NCBI RefSeq assembly: GCF_036240795.1
Contig: NZ_CP108454.1
Location: 496,001 to 560,000 of the forward strand
Reading direction: 5' to 3'
Source of the DNA: Streptomyces sp. NBC_01268
GTDB lineage: Bacteria; Actinomycetota; Actinomycetes; Streptomycetales; Streptomycetaceae
Length of the DNA: 64,000 nucleotides
In this document: piece by piece, positions 49,535-58,322 of the stretch
How the letters are laid out: every line of letters begins with the position of its first letter
Numbering within the stretch: the first letter of the stretch is position 1
Translations under genes and position numbers: made by a program
The notes under the pieces: model-generated
What the model was told of the DNA's origin: nothing
Seen by the model: the letters and a program-made list of their open reading frames with translations, nothing else
The model's database searches: none

Positions 49535-51108
49535 ACCCCACGAGCAGCACCGCCCGCCCCGGTTCCTCGCTGGACGCCGGGCGACGCCGACGCGAACTGG
49601 GCCGGCTCGCCGACGGCGATGCCGGCGCCGTCGTCGACGTACTCGTCGTCGGGCTGGGCGCCACCGGAGCCGGAGCGGCGCTCGACGCGGCCACCCGTGG
49701 ACTCAGCGTCGCGGCGATCGACGCGCACGACCTCGCGTTCGGCACGTCCCGCTGGAGCTCCAAGCTGATCCACGGCGGGCTGCGCTACCTGGCCTCCGGC
49801 CAGCTCGACGTCGCCCACGAGAGCGCCGTCGAACGCGGCATCCTCATGGAGCGCACCGCCCCGCACCTCGTGCGCGCCCAGCCGTTCGTGCTGCCCCTCA
49901 CCCCGCTCGTCAGCCGCGGCCAGGCCGCCCTCGCGCGCGCCGGGTTCGTCGCCGGCGACATGCTGCGCGTCGGCGCCCGCACCTCCCGCCGCACGCTGCC
50001 GCGCCCGCGCACGCTCTCCGCCGTCGAGACCCGTCACCTCGCCCCGGCCCTGCGCCCGGTCGGACTGCGCGGCGGGCTCCTCTCCTGGGACGGGCGGCTC
50101 ACCGACGACGCCCGCCTGGTCACCGCCATCGCCCGCACCGCCGCCGCGCACGGCGCCCGCATCCTCACCCGCACCCGGGCCCTGGAGCTCCACGGCGACG
50201 GCGCCCTGGTCCGCGACGAGACCACCGGCCAGGAGCTGCGCATCCGCGCCCGTACGGTCGTCAACGCGGCCGGCGTCTGGGCGGGCGGCCTCGTCCCGGA
50301 CATCCGCCTGCGGCCCTCGCGCGGGACGCACCTCGTGCTGCGCGCCGAGACCCTCGGCCGGCTCTCCGCCGGCCTGCACATCCCGATCCCCGGCGAGACG
50401 AACCGCTTCGTGCTGGTCCTGCCACAGGGCGACGGGCGCGTGTACGTCGGGCTCACCGACGAACCCGTCGACGGCGACGTCCCCGACGTGCCGGAGGTGC
50501 CGGAGACCGACATCGGCTTCCTGCTCGACGTGCTCGGCTCCGCGCTGGACGTCTCGGTCCAGCGCTCCGACGTGGTCGGGGCGTTCGCGGGACTGCGGCC
50601 CCTGCTGGACGTCCGGGACGAGGGCGGCCGCACCGCCGACATCTCCCGCAAGCACGCCGTGCTGGCCTCGCCCGACGGCGTCGTCACCGTCGTCGGCGGC
50701 AAGCTGACCACCTACCGCCGCATGGCCCAGGACGCGGTCGACGCCGCCGTGGCCGCCCGCGGCCTGACCGCCGGCCCCTGCCGCACCGCGTCGCTCCCCC
50801 TCGTCGGCGCCGCGGGGCCGCGGACCCTCGCCGGCCTCGACCTCCCGCCCCGGCTGGTGCAGCGCTACGGCACCGAAGCGGCGGGCGTCCACGCACTCGG
50901 CGTCGAGGACCCCGCGCTCGCGCGGCCGATCGTGCCCGGCCACCCGGTCACCGGCGCCGAACTCCTGTGGGCGGTCCGCCACGAAGGCGCCCTGGACACC
51001 GCCGACCTCCTCGACCGCCGTACGCGCGTCGGCCTGGTGCCGGAGGACCGCGCGGTCGCCGAGGAGGCGGCCCGGGACGCCCTGGCCCGGGGCGAGCGGG
51101 TGGGCTGA
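49531..51108 (+). CDS. glpD: Glycerol-3-phosphate dehydrogenase (FAD-dependent)
   Basis: 525-residue flavoprotein oxidising sn-glycerol 3-phosphate to DHAP at the membrane. Rossmann FAD motif VVDVLVVGLGATGAGAALDA, TRGLSVAAIDAHDLAFGTS, the GlpD signature SSKLIHGGLRYLASGQLDVA, and VVTVVGGKLTTYRRMAQDAV near the C-terminus. No C-terminal FAD/thiolase extension. Coupling with TetR and the opposed ether-lipid-type flavoprotein suggests supply or recycling of DHAP/G3P for lipid head-groups rather than simple glycerol catabolism (no glpK or glpF nearby). A compound hairpin follows. Confidence 0.88.
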   Translation: MNPTSSTARPGSSLDAGRRRRELGRLADGDAGAVVDVLVVGLGATGAGAALDAATRGLSVAAIDAHDLAFGTSRWSSKLIHGGLRYLASGQLDVAHESAVERGILMERTAPHLVRAQPFVLPLTPLVSRGQAALARAGFVAGDMLRVGARTSRRTLPRPRTLSAVETRHLAPALRPVGLRGGLLSWDGRLTDDARLVTAIARTAAAHGARILTRTRALELHGDGALVRDETTGQELRIRARTVVNAAGVWAGGLVPDIRLRPSRGTHLVLRAETLGRLSAGLHIPIPGETNRFVLVLPQGDGRVYVGLTDEPVDGDVPDVPEVPETDIGFLLDVLGSALDVSVQRSDVVGAFAGLRPLLDVRDEGGRTADISRKHAVLASPDGVVTVVGGKLTTYRRMAQDAVDAAVAARGLTAGPCRTASLPLVGAAGPRTLAGLDLPPRLVQRYGTEAAGVHALGVEDPALARPIVPGHPVTGAELLWAVRHEGALDTADLLDRRTRVGLVPEDRAVAEEAARDALARGERVG

Positions 51109-51164
51109 CCGACCGCGGACGGGCGCTCGCCGTGCCGGGGGGCGACGGCGCCGCGCCCGTCCGC

Positions 51165-51213
51165 GCGGGCGTTCCTCCGGCACGGCACCGCCGTGCGCGC
51201 GAGGAACGCCCGC
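51165..51213. terminator. Compound hairpin between glpD and chitinase genes
   Basis: Outer perfect 13-bp stem GCGGGCGTTCCTC/GAGGAACGCCCGC enclosing an inner stem GCACGGC/GCCGTGC with an ACC loop. It serves both convergent genes. Confidence 0.82.
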
Positions 51214-51250
51214 TCTCCCGTGGGGGTTCGGGGCCGGACGGCTCAGCGGG

Positions 51251-52324
51251 TCAGCGGCCCTGGAGGGCCTTGACGTTGTTGCCGAAGGTCCAGCCCTTCG
51301 AGCCGTCCCAGTTGGCCGACCAGGTCATCAGGCCCTTGAGCTGCCCGCCGTAGCGGTTCCACGCCTGGGCCACCAGGGACGGGGCCATGTAGCCGCCGCC
51401 CGCGCCCGGCTGCGCGGGCAGGCCGGGGACCTGCTTGTCGTACGGGACCCGGATCGTGGTGCCCTGGATCACCAGGCCCTTGTTCAGGCAGTCGGTCTGC
51501 GCGGCGAAGCCGGCGACGGTGCCCGCCGCGTAGGAGTCGCCGGAGCATCCGTACATGCTGCCGTTGTAGTACTGCATGTTGAGCCACCACAGGCGCCCGT
51601 TGTCGGCGTACTTCTTGACGATCGGGAGGTACGCGCCCCAGATCGAGCCGTACGCGACGCTGCCGCCCGTGACGTACGCCGTCTCCGGCGCCATCGTGAG
51701 GCCGAATCCGGCGGGCATGCGGGACAGGACCCCGTCGATGATGTACGTCAGGTTGGCCTGCGAGGCGGAGAGCGTGCCGATGCTGCCGCTCCCGACCAGC
51801 CCGGTCTCGATGTCGATGTCGATCCCGTCGAAGTTGTACCTCTGCAGGATCGGCACGATGGTCGCGATGAACCGGTCGGCGACCGCACGGGAGCTCAGGT
51901 CGATGCCCGCGGCCGCTCCGCCGATCGACATCAGGATCGTGGCCCCGGCGGCCTTGGCGTTGCACATCTGCGCCGGGGTGGAGACCCGGACGGTGGCGTC
52001 CATGCCGTCCTCCCACAGCACCGTCCCGTCCGAACGGATCACCGGGAAGGCGGCGTTGATCACGTTGTACCCGTGGGCGGCGAACCGCGGGTCGTCGATG
52101 GGCGCCCAGCCGAACGGCGGGTGCACGCCGTTCGCGGAGCCGTCCCAGTTCTCCCAGTATCCCTGGAGCACCTTGCCGGCGGGCCTCGGCTTGAGGGCGC
52201 AGGTGTCCGCCGCGGGCGCGGCGGGCGAGGAGGCCGCCTGCGCGGCGGGGACGGCGAGCGCGGTGGCGGCCAACAGGGCGGCGAGGCCCGCGCCGAGGGC
52301 GCGGGCGATCCGGCGGACTGGCAT
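51251..52324 (-). CDS. Secreted GH18 chitinase
   Basis: 357-residue glycoside hydrolase family 18 enzyme. Signal peptide RRIARALGAGLAALLAATAL with AQA cleavage region. The catalytic signature DGIDIDIETG (D-x-x-D-x-D-x-E, with the terminal Glu as acid) is near residue 165. ATILMSIGGAAAG supplies the S-x-G-G strand, and QYYNGSMYGCSGD and LMTWSANWDGSKGW follow the family fold. There is no separate chitin-binding domain. An AAGGAG site precedes the ATG. A DasR-type element about 65-80 bp upstream ties it to N-acetylglucosamine control. Confidence 0.92.
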   Translation of the reverse strand: MPVRRIARALGAGLAALLAATALAVPAAQAASSPAAPAADTCALKPRPAGKVLQGYWENWDGSANGVHPPFGWAPIDDPRFAAHGYNVINAAFPVIRSDGTVLWEDGMDATVRVSTPAQMCNAKAAGATILMSIGGAAAGIDLSSRAVADRFIATIVPILQRYNFDGIDIDIETGLVGSGSIGTLSASQANLTYIIDGVLSRMPAGFGLTMAPETAYVTGGSVAYGSIWGAYLPIVKKYADNGRLWWLNMQYYNGSMYGCSGDSYAAGTVAGFAAQTDCLNKGLVIQGTTIRVPYDKQVPGLPAQPGAGGGYMAPSLVAQAWNRYGGQLKGLMTWSANWDGSKGWTFGNNVKALQGR

Positions 52325-52387
52325 GCGTGCTCCTTGGGACGTGGGGGGATGAGAAGAGTCCGGGGTGTGCACTCACGCCGACGGTAG

Positions 52388-52403
52388 GTTGGTCCAGACC
52401 ATT
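52388..52403. promoter_or_regulatory. Putative DasR-responsive element (dre)
   Basis: GTTGGTCCAGACCATT matches the known Streptomyces dre consensus AGTGGTCTAGACCACT at 12 of 16 positions and keeps the palindromic core TGGTC-x-AGACCA. It lies in front of the chitinase gene, as in other Streptomyces chitinase promoters. Confidence 0.75.
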
Positions 52404-52484
52404 CGTCAACAGGTCTGCGAGGGTGGGTAGTTGGGACTTCGATGGGCGTGGACCCAGGAAGCCTGCGATTCGCTGCCAGGGGCG

Positions 52485-53903
52485 TCACAGGTCCTGGATG
52501 CGGCGGAACGGGCGGTCCGCCTCCAGCTCGAACGCGAGCTCCAGCAGGGTGCGTTCGGCGCCCGGGCGGCCCGAGAACATGACCCCGATGGGCAGCCCGT
52601 CGTCCGTCGCGCCGGTGGCGGGGAGCGAGAGCGACGGCGTGCCGACGACGTTGTTGACCGGAGTGAAGGCGACGTACGCGAGGATCCGGTCGATGAGCGT
52701 CTCGTACGGGACGGTCGGGCTGAGGTGGCCGATCGGCGGAGTGGTGTGGGCGAGTACGGGCGTGAGCACGAGGTCCAGGCCGCGGAACGACGCCGCGTAC
52801 GCCTCCTTCGTGCGCTTCAGCCGCCGCAGGACGCCGGGCGTGCGCCGCCAGTCCTTCAGGTACGCCTCGCGCAGGCCCCGGCTGAGGCCGTCCATGCGGC
52901 GCCGGTCGAAGTCCGCGCCGAGCGTGCGGCCGGTGACGCCCAGGAGGAACGACAACAGCCCCCAGTAGGTGAGGAAGTCGTCGGTGAAGCGGGGGTCGAG
53001 CGACAGCTCCACCGGTGTCACCGCGTGACCCAGGCGTTCCAGTCGCGCCACCGTCTCCGTGACCGCCGCGCGGGTGGCGGGGTCGGCCCGGACGCCGTTC
53101 GGCGAGTCCACCAGGAAGCCGATGCGCAGCCGGCGCTCGGCGGGGCCTTCCACCAGGCCCACGGGCGGCAACGTGGGGTTGCGCCAGTGGGCCTCGGCGG
53201 CGGCGAGGAACGCGGCCGTGTCCCGTACGGAGCGGCTCACCACGCCGTCGGAGACGATGTCCAGGGGAAGCTGGCGGCTCTGGGCGTTGGTCACGACCCG
53301 GCCGCGGGTCGGCTTGAGGCCGACCAGGCCGCAGCAGGCGGCGGGGATCCGGATCGAGCCGCCGCCGTCGTTGGCGTGGGCGATCGGGACCGCTCCCGCG
53401 GCGACGAGCGCCGCGCTGCCACCCGATGAACCCCCCGCCGAGAAACCGGTGTTCCACGGGTTGCGGACCGGCTCGGCGCCCTCGTACTCCGTGCTCGGAC
53501 TGAACCCGAACTCGGGCAGGCGGGTCTTGCCGAGCACGGTGACACCGCTGCTGAGGAACTGGCCGGTGAAGGGCGCGTGCCGGCGGGCGGGGCGCGGCGC
53601 GAAGGCCGCGCTGCCGTGCCCGGTGGGCAGCCCCAGGTAGTCCGTGTTGTCCTTGACGAAGGTCGGCACCCCGGCGAGGGCACCGGCCGCGGACGCCGCC
53701 TGCGGCGCGGGGGCGTCGATGTGCACCTGGACCGCGTTCAGCCGCGCCTCGACCGCCCGCACGCGCTCGGCCGCGTCCCGGGCGGCCTCCGCCGCGCCGA
53801 CCTCGCCGCGCCGGATCGCCGCCGCCAGACCGACGGCGTCGTGCTCCCCCAGGGCGTCGTCCCGGAATGCGTGCACCGTGGCTTTTTCCTCGAAAGTCGT
53901 CAC
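52485..53903 (-). CDS. Amidase-signature family amidohydrolase
   Basis: 472-residue enzyme. The Ser-cisSer-Lys triad motifs are present: Lys in GVPTFVKDNTDYLGLPTGHG, the Gly/Ser-rich signature GFSAGGSSGGSAALVAAGAV, and HANDGGGSIRIPAACCGLVG with the catalytic Ser. C-terminal PVNNVVGTPSLSLPATG is typical. It hydrolyses a carboxamide of unknown identity; no signal peptide. Start at GTG 53903. Divergent to the two-component system; a TTAC-N6-GTAA palindrome lies 50 bp upstream. Confidence 0.88.
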   Translation of the reverse strand: MTTFEEKATVHAFRDDALGEHDAVGLAAAIRRGEVGAAEAARDAAERVRAVEARLNAVQVHIDAPAPQAASAAGALAGVPTFVKDNTDYLGLPTGHGSAAFAPRPARRHAPFTGQFLSSGVTVLGKTRLPEFGFSPSTEYEGAEPVRNPWNTGFSAGGSSGGSAALVAAGAVPIAHANDGGGSIRIPAACCGLVGLKPTRGRVVTNAQSRQLPLDIVSDGVVSRSVRDTAAFLAAAEAHWRNPTLPPVGLVEGPAERRLRIGFLVDSPNGVRADPATRAAVTETVARLERLGHAVTPVELSLDPRFTDDFLTYWGLLSFLLGVTGRTLGADFDRRRMDGLSRGLREAYLKDWRRTPGVLRRLKRTKEAYAASFRGLDLVLTPVLAHTTPPIGHLSPTVPYETLIDRILAYVAFTPVNNVVGTPSLSLPATGATDDGLPIGVMFSGRPGAERTLLELAFELEADRPFRRIQDL

Positions 53904-54290
53904 CGCTACCTCAGTCCCCGGCCGCCGTGTGGATGTTGACGGACATCATGACTTACCGCCGAGTAACAGGCGAGGGTTCCGGCCGCTCGCCACCCCGTCC
54001 ACTCCCCCGGACAGGTGGGTGACCGTCGGCGATTCGGCCGCACTTCTTCGCGCCCCGGCTCAGATCGGTCGACGGTGCCGGCCCTCGGGCCTGCCCCTAC
54101 GGGTCACGACGACGTGCTCGATGCCGCCCGGCGGCTTCCCGTCCCAGCCGTCCGTCCTGTCGACGACGTGGCGGCCGACGACCGTCACCCTCGTAGGAAG
54201 ACGACCGGCCGGGTGCGGGTGCGGCGGGCGTCGAGGTGTGGTCCCGGGCCTGGAGGCCGGGCCGGCGGGTCCCCGGCTAGGGTGAACGGC
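53904..54290. promoter_or_regulatory. Intergenic region amidase / response regulator
   Basis: 387 bp between divergent genes. A TTAC-6 nt-GTAA palindrome (53953-53966) could be an operator of the amidase gene. Elsewhere I find no small gene, hairpin or promoter I can defend. Confidence 0.4.
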
Positions 54291-54965
54291 GTGCGCGTAC
54301 TGCTCGTCGAGGATGACGAAGACCTCCGGTTCGGTGTGGCCGCCGCCTTGCGGGCGGCGGGCCTCGCCGTCGACGAGGTCGCCGATCTGCCGCAGGCGGA
54401 CGAGGCGCTGTTCGTCACCGCGTACGACTGCGCGGTGTTCGACCGGATGCTGCCGTCCGGGGACGCCGCGGTCTTCGTCGACGGGCTGCGGCGCGGCGGC
54501 CGGGCCGTGCCCGTGCTGTTCCTGACCGCGCGGGACACGGTGGCGGACCGGGTGGAGGGGTTCGCCAGCGGGGGCGACGACTACCTCGTCAAGCCGTTCG
54601 CCGTGCCCGAGCTGGTCGCGCGGGTGCGCAGCCTGTGCCGGCGCGCGGCGACCGTGCGCCCGCCGGTGCACCTCGTCGGGGACCTGGAGGTCGACACGGC
54701 GCGGCGGCAGGTGCGGCGCGGCGGTGTGCTGCTGATGCTGACGAGCCGGGAGTTCGCGGTCCTCGAAGTGCTCGCCTCGCGCGCGGACCAGGCGGTCTCC
54801 CGCGCCGAGTTGGTCGAGAGCTGCTGGGACGAGATGGCGGAGCCGCAGTCCAACGTCCTCGAAGTGCTCGTCTCCCAGCTGCGGCGGAAGCTGGGCGGCC
54901 CGGTGCTGATCCACACCGTTCGCGGGGTCGGCTACCGACTCGCTCCGGGCGACGAGACACCGTGA
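54291..54965 (+). CDS. OmpR/PhoB-family response regulator
   Basis: 224 residues. Receiver domain: VRVLLVEDDEDLRFGVAAAL (acidic pair), phospho-acceptor Asp in CAVFDRMLPSGDAAV, LFLTARDTVADRVEGFASGG (Thr/Ser) and DDYLVKPFAVPELVARVRSL (Lys). C-terminal winged helix: LMLTSREFAVLEVLASRADQ and VLEVLVSQLRRKLG with HTVRGVGYRLAP. GTG at 54291 preferred over GTG 54282. It overlaps the kinase start by 4 nt, so the cognate pair is certain. Confidence 0.92.
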   Translation: MRVLLVEDDEDLRFGVAAALRAAGLAVDEVADLPQADEALFVTAYDCAVFDRMLPSGDAAVFVDGLRRGGRAVPVLFLTARDTVADRVEGFASGGDDYLVKPFAVPELVARVRSLCRRAATVRPPVHLVGDLEVDTARRQVRRGGVLLMLTSREFAVLEVLASRADQAVSRAELVESCWDEMAEPQSNVLEVLVSQLRRKLGGPVLIHTVRGVGYRLAPGDETP

Positions 54966-56374
54966 GGACCGGCCTTCCCGCGCGTACGAGGGCCGGTGGG
55001 CGTGCGGCAGCCGGTGGGCGAGCCCGGGCCGGTGGGCGTGCGCGGGCGCTCACTCCGACCGCGCGCGTGGTGCGGCTGCGGCGGCGGATCAGCCTGCTGT
55101 TCGCGCTGACCAGCGCCGTCGGACTGGTCGCGATGGGCGTGCTGGCCGTGCGCAGCGACAGCGCGCGGTGGCGGGAGCAGCTCGACCACTCGATGGACGC
55201 GGACACCAGTTGGGCCCTCGGGCTCCTGGAGACCGACGCGGACGGGCGGCTCGACACCGCCGTCCTGGCCGAGACGGTCGACACCGACTGCCCTCCCCTC
55301 ACCGTGCTCCTCGTGGACGCCGACGACCCCGACGACCCCGGCGCCGTGACCGTCCAGCACGCACCGGCCAAGGCCTGTCTGGCCGTGAGCCCCGCCGTGG
55401 TCCTGGAGGCCGGGCGGGCGGCGGCCCGGGCCGACCACACGCTGGCCTTCGACCGGCGCACGCGGGACGGCGCGCCGGTACGGGTCTTCGCACAGCCCTT
55501 CTACGCGCCCGAGGCGCCCGACGACGAGGGCCCTCAGGGCGTGCTCGTCGCCTTGGCGGACGCGGCCGGCCCACGCGCCGACCACCGACGCCTCGTGTGG
55601 ATCGTGGCAGGGGGCGGCGCGGTGCTCGTGCTGCTGTCGGCGGCCGTCGGGCACGTCCTTTCCGGGTGGGCCGTACGGCCCGCGCTCGCGGCCCTGGGCC
55701 GGCAGGAGGCGTTCCTCGCGGACGCGGCGCACGATCTGCGCACCCCGACCGCCTCGCTCCGGACGCTCGCGGAGACGGCGCTGCGCGGCGAGACGGACAG
55801 CGCGGAGGTGCACCGGCGCACCCTGCGCCTGGCGGAGGGCATGGGCCGACTCGTCGACGGGCTGCTGACCCGGGCCCGGCTCATGTCGGGCACGGCCACG
55901 GTGGCCCGCCAGCCGCTGCGGCTCGACCAGCTGGCGGAGGCGGTCGTCGACGAGGCGCCCGTCGCGGGCCACCGGGTCCGGATCGAGGCGGAGGAGACCG
56001 TCGTGGCGGCCGACCCCGAGCTGGTACGCCGGGCCGTCGGCAACCTCCTCGGAAACGCGCTCGCGCACGGGCACGCTCCGGGCGTTCCGGCGGACGTGCT
56101 CGTGACGGTGACCCGGGACGGGACGCTGACGGTCGAGGACGCGGGTCCCGGGCTGCCGCCGGAGGTCGCGGGCGCGTTGTTCGAACGCTTCCGCAGCGGG
56201 TCCGGGTCCACCGGGCTCGGCCTGTCGATCGCCTCCTGGGTCGCCCACGCGCACGGCGGCACGCTGACGGTGGAGGACGTCGGGCGGGGCGACCCGGCCG
56301 AGCCCGGGGAGCCGCGCGAGTGCGGCGCGCCGGGCGGGGCCCGGTTCGTGCTCCGGCTGCCGACGTCGGGCTGA
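54962..56374 (+). CDS. Sensor histidine kinase
   Basis: 470 residues. A basic Gly/Ala/Arg-rich N-terminal tail with short repeats precedes the first transmembrane helix (ISLLFALTSAVGLVAMGVLA). A ~170-residue extracytoplasmic domain with two cysteines (TDCPPL; AKACLAV) ends at a second helix (LVWIVAGGGAVLVLLSAAVG). Cytoplasmic part: H-box FLADAAHDLRTPTASLRTLA, N-box RRAVGNLLGNALAHGH, G1 TVEDAGPGLPPEV and G2 SGSTGLGLSIASWVAHAHGG. The ligand is unknown; the secreted peptidase and exporter downstream on the same strand are candidate targets. Confidence 0.92.
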   Translation: MRTGLPARTRAGGRAAAGGRARAGGRARALTPTARVVRLRRRISLLFALTSAVGLVAMGVLAVRSDSARWREQLDHSMDADTSWALGLLETDADGRLDTAVLAETVDTDCPPLTVLLVDADDPDDPGAVTVQHAPAKACLAVSPAVVLEAGRAAARADHTLAFDRRTRDGAPVRVFAQPFYAPEAPDDEGPQGVLVALADAAGPRADHRRLVWIVAGGGAVLVLLSAAVGHVLSGWAVRPALAALGRQEAFLADAAHDLRTPTASLRTLAETALRGETDSAEVHRRTLRLAEGMGRLVDGLLTRARLMSGTATVARQPLRLDQLAEAVVDEAPVAGHRVRIEAEETVVAADPELVRRAVGNLLGNALAHGHAPGVPADVLVTVTRDGTLTVEDAGPGLPPEVAGALFERFRSGSGSTGLGLSIASWVAHAHGGTLTVEDVGRGDPAEPGEPRECGAPGGARFVLRLPTSG

Positions 56375-56496
56375 CGCCCGGGATCGGCGCCGTCCCCGCG
56401 CCTGTCGCCTGCCGTCCGCCTCCTGCCGTCTCCTCAGCAAATCCTCAGCAACCGCGCGTGATCATTCCCTGGACCGACCAGCTAAGGGAGTACCTC

Positions 56497-58146
56497 GTGA
56501 TCCGCGCCGCCGCACGCCGCCGCCAGGCCTTCGCCATCGCCCTCGCCGTCCTCGGCACCACGTCCCTCGCGGCCTGTACGTCCGGGAGCGCCCCCGCCCC
56601 GGGGCGCCCAGGGGCCGCGGCCGCCGCCGATCCCGCCGACCGCCCCGACCTGCGGCGCTTCTACGGCCAGCGGCTCGCCTGGCGGGCCTGCGGCGACTCC
56701 TACCAGTGCGCCGATCTCACCGTGCCGAGGGACTACTCCCGGCCCGGCGACGGCAGGACCTTCGTCCTGCCCGTGGCGAAGGCCGCCACCTCCGCCGCCG
56801 GCAAGCGGATCGGCTCCCTCCTCTACAACCCGGGCGGTCCGGGAGAGCGTGGCGTGCAGGCCCTCAAGGACGGGCTCGCCGACGACCTCGGGCGCGGAGT
56901 GCGCGAGCGGTTCGACATCGTGGCCTTCGATCCGCGCGGGGTCGGCGAGAGCCGGCCGGCCCTGACCTGCCGCGCCGGAACGGAGTCGGACGACGCGTCC
57001 CCGGCCGCCGCCGAGACGCCGCTCTACCCCCGGACCGCGTCCGAGCGCGCCGACGCCCTGGCGGGCGCGCGGGCCACCGCCGACGCCTGCCGGAAGGCCA
57101 GCGGGCCGTTGCTCCCGCACGTCGGGACGGACGACGCGGCCCGGGACCTGGACGTGCTGCGGGCGGCGCTGGGCGACCGCAGGCTGACGTACGTCGGCTG
57201 GTCGTACGGGACGAGCCTGGGGACCTCGTACGCCGAGCAGTTCCCGCGCCGGGTCCGCGCGATGGTCCTGGACGGGGCGGTCGACCCGTCGCTGGACTGG
57301 CGGCAGCGGATGCTGGGCCAGGCCAAGGGCTTCCGCGACGCCGTGGCGGACTACGCGGAATCCTGTGCCGCCACGGTCGGCGACGCCTGCCCCGGCGCCA
57401 CGCCCGACGAGATACGCGCGCTGATCGACCGGCTCCTCCGGCGGACGCGGGACGAACCGCTGCGGGTGGACGGTTCCGAGGAGGGACTCGACGCGGCGGG
57501 CCTGGTCTCCGTCCTCAGCCTGTCCATGTACACACCGGAGGCACAGTGGCAGGGCCTGTCAGAGGCGCTGCGGGAGGCGGACGGCGGGGACGGGACGAAG
57601 CTGGCGGCCTTGGAGGCGGGAGAGGAGGAGTCGGAGGGGGAGGAAGAAGAGGAGCAGGAGGCGGACGCGGCGTCCGCCTCGGGCCCGTCCTCCGAGGAGA
57701 GCCCCGCCGGGGCGGCGCCCGCCGTCCCCGAGGACAACAGCGACGCCGCCCTCATCGCCGTCAACTGCCTCGACGTCCCCCACCCCCGCGACGAGCGGGC
57801 CTACTGGGACGCGCTGGCCCCCGCCGACAAGGCCGCCGGCGTCTACGGCACGTCCGGCCTGACGGGCGAGCTGGTCTGCAAGGACTGGCCGGCCGGCCAC
57901 CAGCGGCCGCACCGGGTGGACGCGGCCGGGGTCCCGCCCGTGCTCGTCGTGGGCACGGCGGGCGACCCGGCCACCCCGTACGGCGAGGCGGTCAGCCTGG
58001 CGCGCCAGTTCCCCGGCGGCATGCTGCTGTCCTTCGAGGCGGCGGGCCACACCGGATACGGGCGCAACGCCTGTGTCGACCGGAAGGTCGAGGACTATCT
58101 GGTGTCGCTCACGAAGGTCAGGCCCGGCACGACCTGCGCTCCGTGA
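56497..58146 (+). CDS. Lipoprotein alpha/beta hydrolase, tripeptidyl-aminopeptidase (SlpD/E-like)
   Basis: 549 residues, exported and lipid-anchored: signal RRRQAFAIALAVLGTTSLAA ending in the lipobox LAAC. The hydrolase body shows LLYNPGGPGERGVQALKDGL (oxyanion HGGPG-like), FDPRGVGESRPALTC, the nucleophile elbow YVGWSYGTSLGTSYAEQFP, the Asp region LVVGTAGDPATPYGEA, and His in EAAGHTGYGRNAC. This is the Streptomyces tripeptidyl aminopeptidase/SlpD pattern. An acidic low-complexity insert (EEESEGEEEEEQEAD) interrupts the cap domain at about residue 375. GTG start after AAGGGAG. Confidence 0.87.
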   Translation: MIRAAARRRQAFAIALAVLGTTSLAACTSGSAPAPGRPGAAAAADPADRPDLRRFYGQRLAWRACGDSYQCADLTVPRDYSRPGDGRTFVLPVAKAATSAAGKRIGSLLYNPGGPGERGVQALKDGLADDLGRGVRERFDIVAFDPRGVGESRPALTCRAGTESDDASPAAAETPLYPRTASERADALAGARATADACRKASGPLLPHVGTDDAARDLDVLRAALGDRRLTYVGWSYGTSLGTSYAEQFPRRVRAMVLDGAVDPSLDWRQRMLGQAKGFRDAVADYAESCAATVGDACPGATPDEIRALIDRLLRRTRDEPLRVDGSEEGLDAAGLVSVLSLSMYTPEAQWQGLSEALREADGGDGTKLAALEAGEEESEGEEEEEQEADAASASGPSSEESPAGAAPAVPEDNSDAALIAVNCLDVPHPRDERAYWDALAPADKAAGVYGTSGLTGELVCKDWPAGHQRPHRVDAAGVPPVLVVGTAGDPATPYGEAVSLARQFPGGMLLSFEAAGHTGYGRNACVDRKVEDYLVSLTKVRPGTTCAP

Positions 58147-58322
58147 CGGCGCAGGCGCCGATCCGGCCGAGGAGGCCGAAGGCCGTCCCCGACCTCCGGC
58201 ACGCACCGGCCGGTGTCGTCGCCGGTCACCCCCTGGAGTGATCCCGCCGGGCGTGGGTGCGCGGGGCCTTCGGGCCGGGTAGCCCGTTCCTTCCGTCGCA
58301 ACTCCGTCGAAGGGACCGGACC

